In this document: piece after piece, positions 47,706 to 59,504 of the stretch
Layout of the letters: each line of letters starts with the position of its first letter
Position numbering within the stretch: position 1 is the stretch's first letter
Source: Triticum aestivum
Lineage: Eukaryota; Streptophyta; Magnoliopsida; Poales; Poaceae
Reading direction: 5' to 3'
Length of the DNA: 64,000 bases
NCBI RefSeq assembly: GCF_018294505.1
Contig: NC_057809.1
Coordinates: 414,446,104 to 414,510,103 of the forward strand
Made by a program: the position numbers and the translations under genes
Notes under the pieces: model-generated
What the model saw: only the letters and a program-made list of their open reading frames with translations
Told to the model about the DNA's origin: nothing
Databases searched by the model: none

Positions 47706-48280
47706 ATGTCCTCGAGGAAAATGGAGTCGGCTGACCCCAGCGCCAAGAAGATGAGGCTCCCGCCAGCGGCAACGCCTGTTGTAGATCCCACACCCGGCAG
47801 CGCAGGGAGAAGCGGCGACCCTGCCCCCACCAGATCCCCGGAACCCGTAGAATCTCGGGTGGACCGCATCGGCGATCTCCCGGACGCCATCCTTGGGTAG
47901 ATCATCTCGCTTCTCCCCACCAAGGATTGCTGCCGCAGCCAAGTCCTCTCAATTCGGTGGTGCCCTCTATGGCACGCCGTGCCCCTTAATCTCGACTGCC
48001 TTCAGCTATCTCTCTTCAATAATTTTGAAATCCCCAGAGCCATCATCTCCTCCCACCAGGGCTCCATTCAAAGCCTCTGCATCCCGTCATGCTATTTCAG
48101 CAAGCATACCATGCCCTGGATGGTGGACACCTAGCTGAAATCCCCTAAATTCACAGAACTACAGCTGCTTGAGTTCTACTATTCCCCTGGAAATGACCTA
48201 CCAGATACCGAACGCCATATACCTATGCCCTCAGCACCGATGTCCATCTCGCGGTTTTCCTCCTCTATCCACACCGCCAC
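47706..48280 (+). pseudogene. F-box protein pseudogene, truncated
   Basis: ATG at 47706 begins a Pro/Ser-rich N-terminus. An F-box motif starts near codon 53 (DRIGDLPDAILG, then after the stop SLLPTKDCCRSQVLSIRW and PLWHAVPLNLDC), the arrangement of grass F-box/FBD/LRR proteins that serve as SCF ubiquitin-ligase adaptors. TAG at 47898-47900 (codon 65) splits the F-box. A second in-frame TAG is at 48132-48134. The frame otherwise stays open to 48280, where a Gypsy LTR begins, so the LRR/FBD part is missing. Confidence 0.85.
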
Positions 48281-48738
48281 TGAGGGAGTCCTGGATTAGG
48301 GGGTGTTCGGATAGCCAGACTATACCTTCAGCCGGACTCCTGGACTATGAAGATACAAGATTGAAGACTTCGTTCCGTGTCCGGAAGGGACTTTCCTTAG
48401 CGTGGAAGGCAAGCTTGGCAATACGGATATACAGATCTCCTACCATTGTAACCAACTTTGTGTAACCCTAACCCTCTCCGATGTCTATATAAACCGGAGG
48501 GTTTTAGTCCGTAGGACAACATACACATCAACAATCATACCATAGGCTAGCTTCTAGGGTTTAGCCTCTCCGATCTCGTGGTAGATCTACTCTTGTACTG
48601 CCCATATCATCAATATTAATCAAGCAGGACGTAGGGTTTTACCTCCATCGAGAGGGCCCGAACCTGGGTAAAACTTCGTGTCCCTTGCCTCCTGTTACCA
48701 TCCGGCCTAGACGCACAGTTCGGGACCCCCTACCCGGA
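48281..48738 (+). repeat. Fatima-like 5' LTR, 3' end deleted
   Basis: TATATAAA at 48486-48493 is the core promoter. The sequence is LTR-like to GTTCGGGACCCCCTACCC and then passes without a CA end or primer-binding site into gag coding sequence (GATAAATCTTCGTCTTCGG). Confidence 0.75.
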
Positions 48739-51318
48739 TAAATCTTCGTCTTCGGCGGCTTCACACTGCGGGCCAATTCGCTTGGCCGTATGGAGTAGAT
48801 CGAAAGCTACGCCCCTGGCCGTCATGTTAGATTCGGAAGTTTAAACTACACGGCTGACATCCGCGGGGACTTGATCTTTGACGGATTAGAGCCACTGCCG
48901 AGCGCGCCGCACTGTCACGAAGAGCATGATCTAACTCTGCCGCCGAACAGTGCCCTGGAGGCCGCACCCGCATCGGCTCCGACCCTTAGTTTGGAGCCAA
49001 CTGCGCGGATCGAGGATGGGCGGTTGGACGCCACCTCGGGGGCTGCGACCCCAACGGCGATTGAGCCGAACACCAGCTCCGTACTCTGCGAGACTCGTGA
49101 CTCCAAGGAGCCGGACTCCCCTTCGGACTCCGAACCCTCTGCGCCCCTGCCGATCGAATCCGATTGGGCACCGATCATGGAGTTCACTGCCGCGGACATC
49201 TTTCAGCACTCGCCTTTCGGCGATATCCTGCAGTCACTGAAGTCTCTCTCTTTATTAGGAGAGCCCTGGCCGGACTACGGTCAGCAAGGTTGGGGTACGG
49301 ACGATGAAGAAATTCAAATCCCACCCACCACCCACTTTGTAGCCACTGTCAACGACTTAACCGACATGCTTGACTTCGACTCCGAAGACATCGACGGTAT
49401 GGATGCCGATGAAGGAGATGATGAAGAACCAGCGCCTGCTAGGCCCTGGAAAGCCACCTCGTCATATGACATATACATGGTGGACACCCCAAAAGAGGGA
49501 GATGGCGATGGAACAACGGAGGATGAACCCTCTAAGAAACAGCCTAAGCGCCGGCGTCAGCGGCGCCGCTCAAAATCACGCCAAAACAAAAATGGTGATT
49601 CCAGCACGGGAGACAATAATACTCCGGAAAGTGCCGAAGAAAACCCCCTCCAGCAAGACTTAGCACAGGAGGATGGAGAAACCAGCCCTCATGAGAGAGT
49701 GGCAGACAGAGAGGTCGAGGACGATAATTATATGCCTCCCTCCGAAGAAGAGGCAAGCCTCGACGACGACGAATTTGTCGTGCCAGAGGATCCCGTCGAG
49801 CAAGAGCGTTTTCAAGGCAAGCTTATGGCCACGGCAAGAAGCCTCAAGAAAAAGCAGCAACAGCTCAGAGCTGATCAAGATTTGCTGGTCGACAGATGGA
49901 CTGAAGTCCTTGCGGCCGAAGAGCATAAACTCGAACGCCCCTCCAAGAGCTACCCAAAGTGCAGGTTGCTACCCCGATTAGAGGAGGAAGCACTTGATGC
50001 GGCCGACCGGCCACCTCGTGGCCGCGACAGAGAGGCCTCTCGGCCCTCCACTCAAGCCACACCTCGTACCAAGGCACGGGAATATGCGCCGGACTTACGA
50101 GACATGTTGGAGGACAAGGCAAGGCAAACACGATCGATCTACGGATTGCGTGGGCGCCCCATGGCTCGAGACGATAACTGTCACGCCGTCCATAGATTCG
50201 GCAGGGCCGAACACAGTAGACAAAGCTCATTGGAGCTACGTCATGATATCGCCCAGTACAGAGGCGCCACACACCCACTATGCTTTACATACGAAATAAT
50301 GGATCATCAAATCCCCGAGGGTTTCAAACCCGTAAACATCGAATCATATGATGGCACAACAGATCCTGCGGTATGGATCGAGGATTATCTCCTTCATATC
50401 CACATGGCCCGCGGCGACGATTTCCACGCCATCAAATACCTCCCACTCAAGCTTAAAGGACCAGCTCGGCATTGGCTTAACAGCTTGCCAACAGGATCAA
50501 TCAGTTGTTGGGAGGACCTGGAAGCCGCATTCCTCGACAATTTCCATGGCACTTATGTGCGACCCCTAGATGCCGATGACCTAAGTCACGTAATTCAGCA
50601 GCCAGAGGAATCAGCCAGGCAATTCTGGACATGGTTCCTAACAAAGAAAAATCAAATAGTTGACTGTCCGGAAGCTGAGGCCCTAGCAGCCTTCAAGCAC
50701 AATATCCGTGACGAGTGGCTGGCCCGACACCTTGGACAGGAAAAGCCGAAATCTATGGCAGCACTCACGACACTCATGACCCGCTTTTGCGCGGGAGAAG
50801 ACAGCTGGCTTGCTCGTAGCAACAATATGACCAAGAACCCTGGTAATTTGGACACCAGGGACAGTAGTGGCAGGTCGCGTCGCAACAAGCAGAAGCGCCG
50901 CATTAACGACGACAATGCTGAGGATACGACAGTTAATGCCGGATTCAGAGGCTCTAAATCCGGTCAGCGGAAAAAGCCATTCAAAAGGAATCCTAGGGGC
51001 CCGTCCAGTTTGGACCGAATACTCGACCGCTTGTGCCAGATACATGGCACCCCCAAAAAGCCGGCCAATCACACCAACAGGGATTGTTGGGTGTTCAAGC
51101 AGGCAGGCAAGTTAAACACCGAAAATGAAGATAAGGGGCTGCATAGTGATGACGACGAGGGGCCCCGGCCGCCGAGCAACAGTGGACAGAAGGGTTTTCC
51201 CCCACAAGTGCGGACAGTGAACATGATATATGCAACCCACGTCCACAAAAGGGAGCGGAAGCGCGCGTTAAGGGACGTATACGCGGTAGAGCCAGTCGCC
51301 CCAAAGGTCAACCCCTGA
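48739..51318 (+). pseudogene. gag: Gypsy gag (Fatima-like), N-terminally truncated
   Basis: The frame is open from the deletion junction, with TAG at 48796-48798, and then runs about 840 codons to TGA at 51316-51318. It has an acidic N-terminal region, a basic stretch (KKQPKRRRQRRRSKSRQNK) and a Retrotrans_gag core (YDGTTDPAVWIEDYLLHI, LKLKGPARHWLNSLPTGS). A zinc-binding-like cluster (CQIHGTPKKPANHTNRDC) lies near the end. No natural start codon remains. The gag frame ends prematurely just before the protease, which continues in another frame. Confidence 0.85.
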
Positions 51319-51916
51319 TCGAAGGGACCATCCCACTAGCATCCGTCATGGCGGATTCGCCGCATTGGTTCTAGACCCAATCATTGACGGATTTCATCTC
51401 ACTAGAGTCCTTATGGACGGCGGCAGCAGCCTGAACCTACTTTACCAGGATACAGTGCGGAAAATGGGCATAGATCCCTCGAGGATTAAGCCCATCAAAA
51501 TGACCTTTAAAGGCGTAATACCAGGTGTAGAGGCCAACTGTACAGGCTCAGTCACACTTGAAGTGGTCTTCAGATCTCCGGATAATTTCCGAAGTAAGGA
51601 GTTAATCTTCGACATAGTCCCGTTCCGCAGTGGTTATCACGCACTGCTCGGGCGAACCGCATTCACCAAGTTCAATGCGGTACCGCACTACGCATACCTT
51701 AAGCTCAAGATTCCAGGTCCTCAAGGAGTAATTATGGTCAATGGAAACACCGAACGCTCCCTCCGAACGAAGGAGCACACGGCGGCCCTTGCAGCGGAAG
51801 TACAAAGCAGCCTCTCCAGGCAGTTCTCCAGTCCGGCCACTAAACAGCCGGACACCGTCAAGCGTGCCCGGAGTAACCTACAACAAAATCACCTGGCACG
51901 ATCCGAGCAGGTGTAG
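51319..51916 (+). pseudogene. Gypsy aspartic protease (Fatima-like), frame-shifted from gag
   Basis: It lies in a different frame from gag. The active-site motif is VLMDGGSSLNLLY, followed by MTFKGVIPG and YHALLGRTAFTKF, the usual Tat-type protease landmarks. The frame ends at TAG 51914-51916. The frame change near 51317-51330 suggests a small deletion between gag and protease. Confidence 0.8.
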
Positions 51917-52564
51917 CAATGCGGCCCCAACCCCAACCCTCGCAAAAAGGCGACGCCAGTACTTCGCGTACATAACTGCGCTCTAGAAATACCATGGGCA
52001 TAGGGGGAGGGGCACCATCACGGCACGCCCGAAACGCGGCTTAAACCGCACCAGGGGCTGCCGATTTTCTAATTTTCTCTTACTTTCAGGACTCCACTCT
52101 TCGGAAAGCCTGTTCGGCAGTTCAATTGCCGTACAAACGATGCATGAACCAGGGAGGCAGACAAGCCACGCCGCATTACGGAACTCCCAGGTGGTCTCTA
52201 TCACGAGCAGTATACCTGTTTCGCATACTATTCCGCAGCTCGCCCCTGGAGCAGACATGTTAAATAGTCCAACTTTTTGTTTATCGCATTACTTGTATCA
52301 TTCTGCTTTGATCGCAGCTCTTTTTAATGAACAATGCATAGCTTTTGTCTATTTTTTGCATTACTCTTTTTATATAAATATATGTTCCTTAACGACATGT
52401 GGCACCCGTACACTTTGGTACGGCCAAAATACGCCAGGGGCTTTAGTACCCCTCAATATGGTGTGAGAAGTCCGAACACTTTCACAAGTGCGGCACCCCG
52501 AACTTATAGCATTATATGCATCAGCTCCGAATCATGTCTTGGTCAATAGTTGGGTTTGCCCGGC
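51917..52564 (+). other. Spacer downstream of protease (Fatima-like)
   Basis: No reverse transcriptase is seen. Many stops in all frames and an AT-rich middle. The segment ends GGTTTGCCCGGC at the inserted LTR. It probably belongs to the untranslated linker of this family rather than to host DNA. Confidence 0.5.
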
Positions 52565-53131
52565 TGATGAAGACATGTACCTAGGGTAGGGACACGAACC
52601 TGACCGAAGGGTCCTACTCTAGGACACCCCTGGGAGAAATCACCTTTCAATCGACTTGAAGGCATCCCACTCGACAGGTTCAAGACACTCGACCAAGAAG
52701 CTACCACTCGACCAAGAAGCTACCACTCGACCATGAAGCTATTCACTCGACTGCCAGGAGATCTACAGTCACTCCGTAGGCAAACGGTCAGCTGTTAAGT
52801 AGTCTTCATGGTCATTACATCACTTTATTAGAGGCGTTACCAGTAACGCCCCATCTTAAATGTACTTTAAAACCCTGCATTACTGAGGGCAGGAGGGGGT
52901 CGACGAACTCTATATAAGCCACCCCCCTCCTCAGTAGGAAGGGTTCGCACCCCTGTAATCTATACACGCATAATCTAGTCGACCGCCTCCGGGCTCCGAG
53001 ACGTAGGGCTATTACTTCCTCCGAGAAGGGCCTGAACTCGTAAACCTTGCGTGTAACAACTTCCCAATAGCTAGGATCTAGCCTCTCCATACTCAACCCC
53101 CTACATCACTGTCAGAGTTAGAACCACGACA
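52565..53131 (+). repeat. Tat-element 5' LTR
   Basis: 567 bp from TGATGAAGACATG to CCACGACA, with TATATAA at 52911-52917. Short CCACTCGACCAAGAAGCTA repeats occur at about 52689-52740. The right border is placed by the primer-binding site two bases later. Confidence 0.75.
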
Positions 53132-53133
53132 GT

Positions 53134-53150
53134 TGGCGCCCACCGTGGGG
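53134..53150 (+). other. Tat-element primer-binding site
   Basis: TGGCGCCCACCGTGGGG, the motif found after the 5' LTR of Tat-type grass Gypsy elements. It looks unmutated. Confidence 0.75.
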
Positions 53151-53205
53151 CAGGAATCTTAGCGCTTAGTTGGAGAAGTTGTGATTTTTCTCGATCCCTT
53201 TGATC

Positions 53206-56143
53206 ATGTTTTCTTGCGGAGCTTTGGTGGAGGACCGCGAGATCCGTCTCGGCACGCTCACCTTCATCGTCGACGACCCCGCCTAGCTTCAGGAGGCACC
53301 GCTCGACATCGACGCGCTCCCCGCCCGCGGTGCGACACATTTCCGCGCATGCGTTCGTGGCGTCCTCCTGCGGCAACCGTCGACCCAATATGGGTCGGCC
53401 CCCGTATCGTCTCCCCGCCCTGTCTCCCACCAGCGCAAGCGCTCCGGTCGGTCAAGACTTCAGCGGTGGGTGAGGCACGCCGTGGCCCGCCAATCGGCAG
53501 CCCCGCAAGTCGCGGCCATCGAGCCCGTCGAATCCCTCTACGGCCTATTCGATCTGTCGACTGGCTCCGTGGAGACCGCATCCGAGTGCGACAGCAGCGA
53601 TCCAGCGGCTGAGGTTCTGGCGGTCGATGGAACACACAGTCCCCCTGGTTTCCCTCGCACTGATGGAGGCGCCGGTGGGGGCGATCCATCGCATCCCCAC
53701 GACGAGTATCTCCCCGAACCTCTCACGTCATTGCAGCGAGAGGAGCTTCGCCGCCGGAACATGGACGCGCTCCGCACTCCTATCATCGGAGAGACTCCCG
53801 AGGCCCGGGCCTTGGAGGACGCGCGTTTGGCCAACTTGGCCGAGCGCACTCGACTGGAGAATCTCCAGCGAGCACTCAACGATCAAGCGCGTCAGCGGGC
53901 TCCCGAGTCTAGTCGACGCCAGCTCTTCCCGCCGATGCAGGTATATCGAACCCCAGTTCAGAATCTTTCCGCCGCGGCCCGTATAGCAGAACCGATTCAG
54001 CCCTCCCAGTCGGAGGCTGGCAGGGGCTTGTTACAGATCAGAGCATTGCTCCGGGCGGCGGGAGACCAGAATTCCGCAGTCTCTCAGTCGCGGAATAGGA
54101 TCCACAGTCGGTCTGTCGCAACAGATACAGTTCAAGGCGTGAGGGACGTGGTGCCCAGCATGATCAGTACAGGAGGAATGAACAGTATGATCACCGATTC
54201 GACCGTGATGATCGACGTCGAGTGCCAACCCCTCCCCCGAGGAGTGGGTCGTATGCGCCTCGACGGCAAGGTGACAGACGCCCTCATAGTGTTGGGCAGA
54301 GGATTCCAGTCGACCCCAGAGACCCAGGCTTTGATGCGAGATCCATCCTCGTTCAAGGTTTGGTTGACAGGAACAGAGCTCATCGAGAAGGCCACAACAG
54401 AGATGCGCCTGCCAGCAGCAGAGTACGTGCTTCAGGGCCGGAGTGTTTCAGTCGAGCCATCAGAGCCGCAGTGATACCTCCCAATTTCAGGTTGGCGACT
54501 GGAATCAGCAAGTTCACCGGTGAATCTAAGCCTGACACCTGGCTCGAAGATTACCGAGTGGCTGTACAGATTGGCGGTGGCAATGACGAGGTGGCCATGA
54601 AGCATTTGCCTCTCATGTTAGAGGGCTCGGCCAGAGCATGGCTAAATCAGTTGGCACCCAGCAGCATTTACACTTGGGAGGACCTCTCCCGAGTGTTTAT
54701 CACAACCTTTGAAGGAACATGCAAGCGACCTGCAGGCCTAACAGAGCTGCGGTCTTGCGTGCAGAAGCCGAATGAAACTCTGAGGGAATACATCCAGAGG
54801 TGGATCACGCTGCATCACTCGGTTGAGAACGTGCCGGACCATCAAGCAGTTTGTGCCTTCAAGGAAGGTGTTAAATACAGAGAGTTGAATCTGAAGTTCG
54901 GTCGAACTGGAGAGATGTCTCTGAATCGGATGATGGAGATTGCCACCAAGTATGCTAACGGAGAAGACGAAGATCGACTCCGGAGTGGCAAGCAGAAAGC
55001 AGTCGCCCAGGAAACTGGAGGCAATTCCAGTCGGAAGCAGAAGCGGAAGGCCGAGCCAGCCGCTCCTGGGGAGGCCCTGGCCGTAGCCCAGGGAAACTTC
55101 AAGGGAAAACCCAAGGGCACCTGGAAGCCCAAAAAAGTCAAGGATCAAGACGGAAATGATGTTTTGGATCTGCCATGTCACATCCACACCAAGAAGGATG
55201 AAGAGGGTAATTTTATTTACCCAAAGCATACCACTCGACAGTGCCGGCTCCTGATCCAGCAGTTCCAAGGAAAGCAGTCCAAGGATAAGGAAAAAGAGTC
55301 GGACAGAGTCGAGGACAAGGAAGACAGTGACGATGGATACCCCCAAGTCAATTCCACCCTGATGATTTTTGCCGATGTCGAAAGCAAAAGTCGACTGAAA
55401 GTCATTAACCGAGAGGTGAACATGGTTGCCCCGGCAACACCCAGTTACCTGAAGTGGTCCCAGACTGCCATCACATTCGACCAGTCTGATCACCCGACGC
55501 ACATTGCCACCCCTGGGAGGCAAGCTTTGGTGGTCGACCCAATTGTTGAAGGCACTCGACTGACTAAAGTCCTGATGGATGGAGGCAGTGGCCTGAACAT
55601 ACTGTATGCTGAAACATTGAAAGGAATGGGCATTCCGATGTCCAGACTCAGCACCAGTAACATGAGTTTCCATGGAGTCATTCCTGGGAAGAAAGCCCAA
55701 TCACTCGGCCAGATCGCTCTTGATGTGGTTTTCGGTGATTCAAAGAATTACCGCAAGGAAAAGTTGACATTCGAGGTCGTGGACTTCCAAAGTGCTTATC
55801 ACGCCATTTTGGGCAGGCCAGCTTACGCACGCTTCATGGCCCGGCCATGTTACGTGTACCTCAAACTGAAGATGCCTGGCCCCAAAGGTGTGATCACTGT
55901 CACAGGCAATCGGAAGAAGGCGGAAGAGTGCTTTCAGAAGGGCTCAAAGATTGCAGATGCTCAGATGGCAGTGGTCGAGCTGCAAGAGTACCAAAAGACT
56001 GCCGACCCAAGCGAGTTGCTACGAGCCAAGAAGCCTGCTTCAGAATCAGCTTTTCAGTCGTCCGGTGAAACAAAACAGTCGACATTCACCCGACCGACCC
56101 CGATGCTGCCCCGACTCACATCTCAACGACGCTTGACTCCAAA
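53206..56143 (+). pseudogene. gag: Tat-element gag and protease, broken
   Basis: ATG at 53206 (MFSCGALVEDREI) opens gag; TAG lies at 53284-53286. One frame runs to about 54100, then the coding sequence continues in the next frame (upstream of a GTG at 54222). Gag core: KFTGESKPDTWLEDYRV, LPLMLEGSARAWLNQLAP and FKEGVKYRELNLKFGR. A CHIH...HTTRQC zinc-like cluster follows, then the protease with VLMDGGSGLNILYAE. A second frame change near 56072-56075 (an A-run) leads toward the pol frame, where TAG at 56144-56146 intervenes. Confidence 0.85.
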
Positions 56144-56209
56144 TAGGAAGAAGCGCTCATCCAGATCCTCCGTGAGAACTGGGACATCTTCGCATGGAAA
56201 CCCTCCGAC

Positions 56210-59200
56210 ATGCCTGGAGTTCCCAGGGGACTGGCTGAGCACCGTCTACGGGTCGACCCAAAATTCAAGCCTGTGAAGGAACATCTTCGACGGTCCGCCG
56301 TCCAGAAGAAGCAAGCCATTGGCGAGGAGGTGGCTCGGCTCTTAGCAGCAGAGTTCATCCGAGAAATTTACCACTCCGAGTGGCTCGCCAATGTCGTCAT
56401 GGTCCCCAAGAAGGACACGTCACTTCGCATGTGCATTGATTTCAAACATATCAATCGGGCCTGCCCGAAAGATCATTTTCCTCTCCCTCGCATCAACCAA
56501 ATAGTCGACTCGACTGCGGGGTGCGAGAGATTGTCTTTTCTAGATGCTTATTCCGGGTACCATCAGATCCGTCTGTATGGACCCGACGAAATTAAAACAG
56601 CTTTCATCACCCCATTCGGATGCTTCTGTTATGTCACCATGCCGTTCGGCCTCAAGAACGCCGGAGCTACGTTCATGAGAATGATTCAGAAGTGTTTACT
56701 CACTCAAATCAGTCGGAATGTGGAGGCATACATGGATGATATTGTGGTCAAGTCACGCAAAGGTTCCGACCTGCGAGCTGACCTTGCCGAAACCTTTGCC
56801 AACCTCAGGAGGTATGATATCAAGCTCAATCCATCAAAGTGCACATTCGGAGTTCCAGGCGGAAAGTTACTCGGTTTTCTCGTTTCCGAACGAGGGATCG
56901 ACGCCAATCCTGAGAAAATTGGCACCATACTCCGGATGAAGCGTCCTGTACGCGTGCACGATGTCCAAAAGCTTACAGGCTGCTTGGCCGCTTTAAGTCG
57001 ATTCATTTCTCGTCTCGGTGAAAAGGCGCTGCCTCTCTACCGACTGATGAAGAAGTCTGACAAGTTCGAGTGGACTCCAGAAGCTGACGCAGCGTTTGCA
57101 GAACTCAAAGCTCTGCTCTCCACCCAGCCGGTGCTTGCTGCCCCAATCAGCAAAGAGCCTCTGCTGCTGTACATTGCGGCCACGGGACAAGTTGTCAGTA
57201 CAGTACTCACGGTCGAGCGGGAAGAAGAAGGAAAGGCCTTCAGAGTTCAGCGCCCAGTCTATTATCTGTCTGAAGTTTTGACCCCTTCAAAACAAAGATA
57301 CCCTCACTACCAGAAGCTTGTATATGGGATTTACATGACCACGAAGAAGGTTGCACATTACTTCTCTGACCACTCCATTACAGTCGTCAGCGACGCCCCA
57401 CTGTCAGAGATTCTGCATAACAGAGATGCAACTGGTCGAGTGGCCAAGTGGGCGATTGAACTCCTTCCCTTAGATATCAAGTTTGAAGCAAAGAAGGCTA
57501 TCAAGTCCCAAGCAATCGCAGATTTCATCGCCGAGTGGATTGAACAGCAACTTCCGACTCAAGTTCACTCGGAGCACTGGACCATGTTTTTCGACGGATC
57601 TAAGATGCTGAATGGTTCCGGTGCTGGGGTAGTTCTAGTCTCCCCCCGAGGAGATAAGCTCAGATATGTTCTCCAGATTCACTTCGATTCCTCCAACAAT
57701 GAAGCAGAGTATGAAGCACTTTTGTATGGGTTGCGCATGGCCATTTCACTCGGCGTCCGTCGCCTCATGGTCTATGGCGACTCAGATTTGGTGGTTAATC
57801 AGGTGATGAAGGAGTGGGACGTCAGAAGTCCAGCTATGACTGGTTATTGCAATGCAGTGAGAAAGCTAGAAAAGAAATTCGAGGGGTTAGAGCTTCATCA
57901 CATCCCCCGACTGAAAAACCAAGCAGCTGATGACCTGGCAAAGATAGGCTCCAAGCGAGAAGCCATTCCCAGCAATGTGTTTTTAGAGCACATCTGCTCG
58001 CCGTCAGTCCAAGAAGATCCTTTCACAGAAGAAGCCCCACAACCAAAAAGTGCCACAGATCCGACTGAAGTCGAAGTTCCTGCTATGGTCGACCTAATCA
58101 TGGAAGTCTTGGCAATAACTCCCGACTGGACGATACCGTACATCGCGTATATCCTAAGGAAAGAGCTCCCAGAAGACGAGGAAGAGGCTCGACAGATCGT
58201 CCGCCGATCGAAGGCCTTCACAGTCATAAAGGGGCAGTTGTATAGAGAAAGCGCGACTGGAATCGGTCAGAAGTGCATTACACCAGAAGAAGGTTGGATA
58301 CTCCTTGATGATATCCACTCGGGAACCTGTGGCCACCATGCGTCCTCTCGGACCATTGTAGCTAAAGCATACCGAGCGGGATTCTTCTGGCCTAGAGCAA
58401 ATGAGATGGCAAAAGAGATAGTCGACAAGTGCGGAGGCTGCCAGTTCTACTCCAACATGTCACACAAGCCTGCATCGGCCCTAAAGACCATTCCTCGCGT
58501 CTGGCCATTTGCTATGTGGGGTCTGGACATGGTTGGTCCACTGAGAACAGGCAGGAGCGGGTTCACGCATGTGCTTGTAGCAGTCGACAAGTTCACCAAA
58601 TGGATCGAAGCCAAGCCTATCAAGAACCTCGATGCTAGCACTGCTATCAGTTTCGTCAAAGGACTAACATTCAGATATGGAGTCCCTCACAGCATCATCA
58701 CTGACAATGGGTCAAACTTCGATTCGGACCAGTTCAGAGCTTTTTGCGCCTCTCAAGGCACACGAGTCGACTACGCATCGGTCGCGCATCCTCAGTCGAA
58801 TGGGCAAGCTGAAAGAGCAAATGGTCCGATTCTTAAAGGACTGAAACCTCGGCTGATGCGTGATCTCAAGCACGCGGCAGGCGCTTGGGTCGATGAGCTT
58901 CCGTCAGTTCTGTGGGGATTGAGGACCACCCCTAACCGGTCGACTGGAAGAACTCCATTCTTTCTGTTTTATGGAGCCGAAGCGGTTCTGCCAAGTGATC
59001 TTCTTCACAACGCGCCCCGAGTCGAGCTTTACACCGAAGATGAAGCAGAACAGGCCCGGCAAGACGCAGTCGACCTCCTCGAAGAAGAGAGGGAGATGGC
59101 CATGATCAGATCGACCATTTATCAGCAAGACTTGCGTCGATTCCACGCCTGGAATGTGAAGAGTCGAGCCTTCCAAGAAGGAGATTTGGTCCTCCGAGTG

Positions 59201-59359
59201 GATCAACAGAAACCGCACAAGCTTGCTCCCACTTGGGAAGGTCCCTTCATCATCACCAGAGTCCTCCAGAATGGAGCGTATCACCTCTTCAATGTTGATC
59301 GCCAGATCGACGAGCCTCGAGCTTGGAATGCGGAACTACTCCGCCCCTTTTACACTTAA
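56210..59359 (+). CDS. pol: Tat-element pol: reverse transcriptase, two RNase H-like regions, integrase
   Basis: The frame is open from 56147, and the first ATG at 56210 gives 1049 residues without a stop. Residues 70-230 are reverse transcriptase with YMDD at 174-177. Residues 310-440 are the usual Gypsy RNase H-like region. Residues 455-580 are an archaeal-type RNase H with FFDGS (461-465), Glu 500 in NNEAEYEAL and GDSD (523-526), the extra domain that marks Tat elements. The integrase zinc region spans about 702-743 (H702, H709, C740, C743) and the core triad is D772, D831, E867. No chromodomain follows. The frame lacks its normal junction with protease, so it could not be translated as a polyprotein here, though the enzymatic part is open. 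Confidence 0.9.
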   Translation: MPGVPRGLAEHRLRVDPKFKPVKEHLRRSAVQKKQAIGEEVARLLAAEFIREIYHSEWLANVVMVPKKDTSLRMCIDFKHINRACPKDHFPLPRINQIVDSTAGCERLSFLDAYSGYHQIRLYGPDEIKTAFITPFGCFCYVTMPFGLKNAGATFMRMIQKCLLTQISRNVEAYMDDIVVKSRKGSDLRADLAETFANLRRYDIKLNPSKCTFGVPGGKLLGFLVSERGIDANPEKIGTILRMKRPVRVHDVQKLTGCLAALSRFISRLGEKALPLYRLMKKSDKFEWTPEADAAFAELKALLSTQPVLAAPISKEPLLLYIAATGQVVSTVLTVEREEEGKAFRVQRPVYYLSEVLTPSKQRYPHYQKLVYGIYMTTKKVAHYFSDHSITVVSDAPLSEILHNRDATGRVAKWAIELLPLDIKFEAKKAIKSQAIADFIAEWIEQQLPTQVHSEHWTMFFDGSKMLNGSGAGVVLVSPRGDKLRYVLQIHFDSSNNEAEYEALLYGLRMAISLGVRRLMVYGDSDLVVNQVMKEWDVRSPAMTGYCNAVRKLEKKFEGLELHHIPRLKNQAADDLAKIGSKREAIPSNVFLEHICSPSVQEDPFTEEAPQPKSATDPTEVEVPAMVDLIMEVLAITPDWTIPYIAYILRKELPEDEEEARQIVRRSKAFTVIKGQLYRESATGIGQKCITPEEGWILLDDIHSGTCGHHASSRTIVAKAYRAGFFWPRANEMAKEIVDKCGGCQFYSNMSHKPASALKTIPRVWPFAMWGLDMVGPLRTGRSGFTHVLVAVDKFTKWIEAKPIKNLDASTAISFVKGLTFRYGVPHSIITDNGSNFDSDQFRAFCASQGTRVDYASVAHPQSNGQAERANGPILKGLKPRLMRDLKHAAGAWVDELPSVLWGLRTTPNRSTGRTPFFLFYGAEAVLPSDLLHNAPRVELYTEDEAEQARQDAVDLLEEEREMAMIRSTIYQQDLRRFHAWNVKSRAFQEGDLVLRVDQQKPHKLAPTWEGPFIITRVLQNGAYHLFNVDRQIDEPRAWNAELLRPFYT

Positions 59360-59504
59360 GTTCCTTCCCATAAAGATGTAATAAGAAAAATTTCCGCAGT
59401 TCATTTTTATGAAAGTCAAGAGTGTTCCAATGATTGCTGTCACTTCTGTTTACATACGAGAACCCCCAGTGGGTGACTTAGCCGCGAACCCGTTTCGCCT
59501 AAGT

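Larger units (their letters stand above)
48281..52564 (+). mobile_element. Fatima-like Gypsy element, 5' part, internally deleted
   Basis: The LTR starts TGAGGGAGTCCTGGATTAGG at 48281, directly abutting the F-box pseudogene. The order is LTR, gag, protease. The LTR 3' end, primer-binding site and gag start are deleted near 48738. A Tat-lineage LTR interrupts the element at 52565, so any pol and 3' LTR would lie beyond the window. The left target-duplication half would be GCCAC (48276-48280). The family name is from memory. Confidence 0.8.

Noticed and set aside
54738..55700. 320-codon minus-strand frame inside the Tat gag region
   Set aside because: Exact antisense shadow of gag-protease, with no domain of its own.
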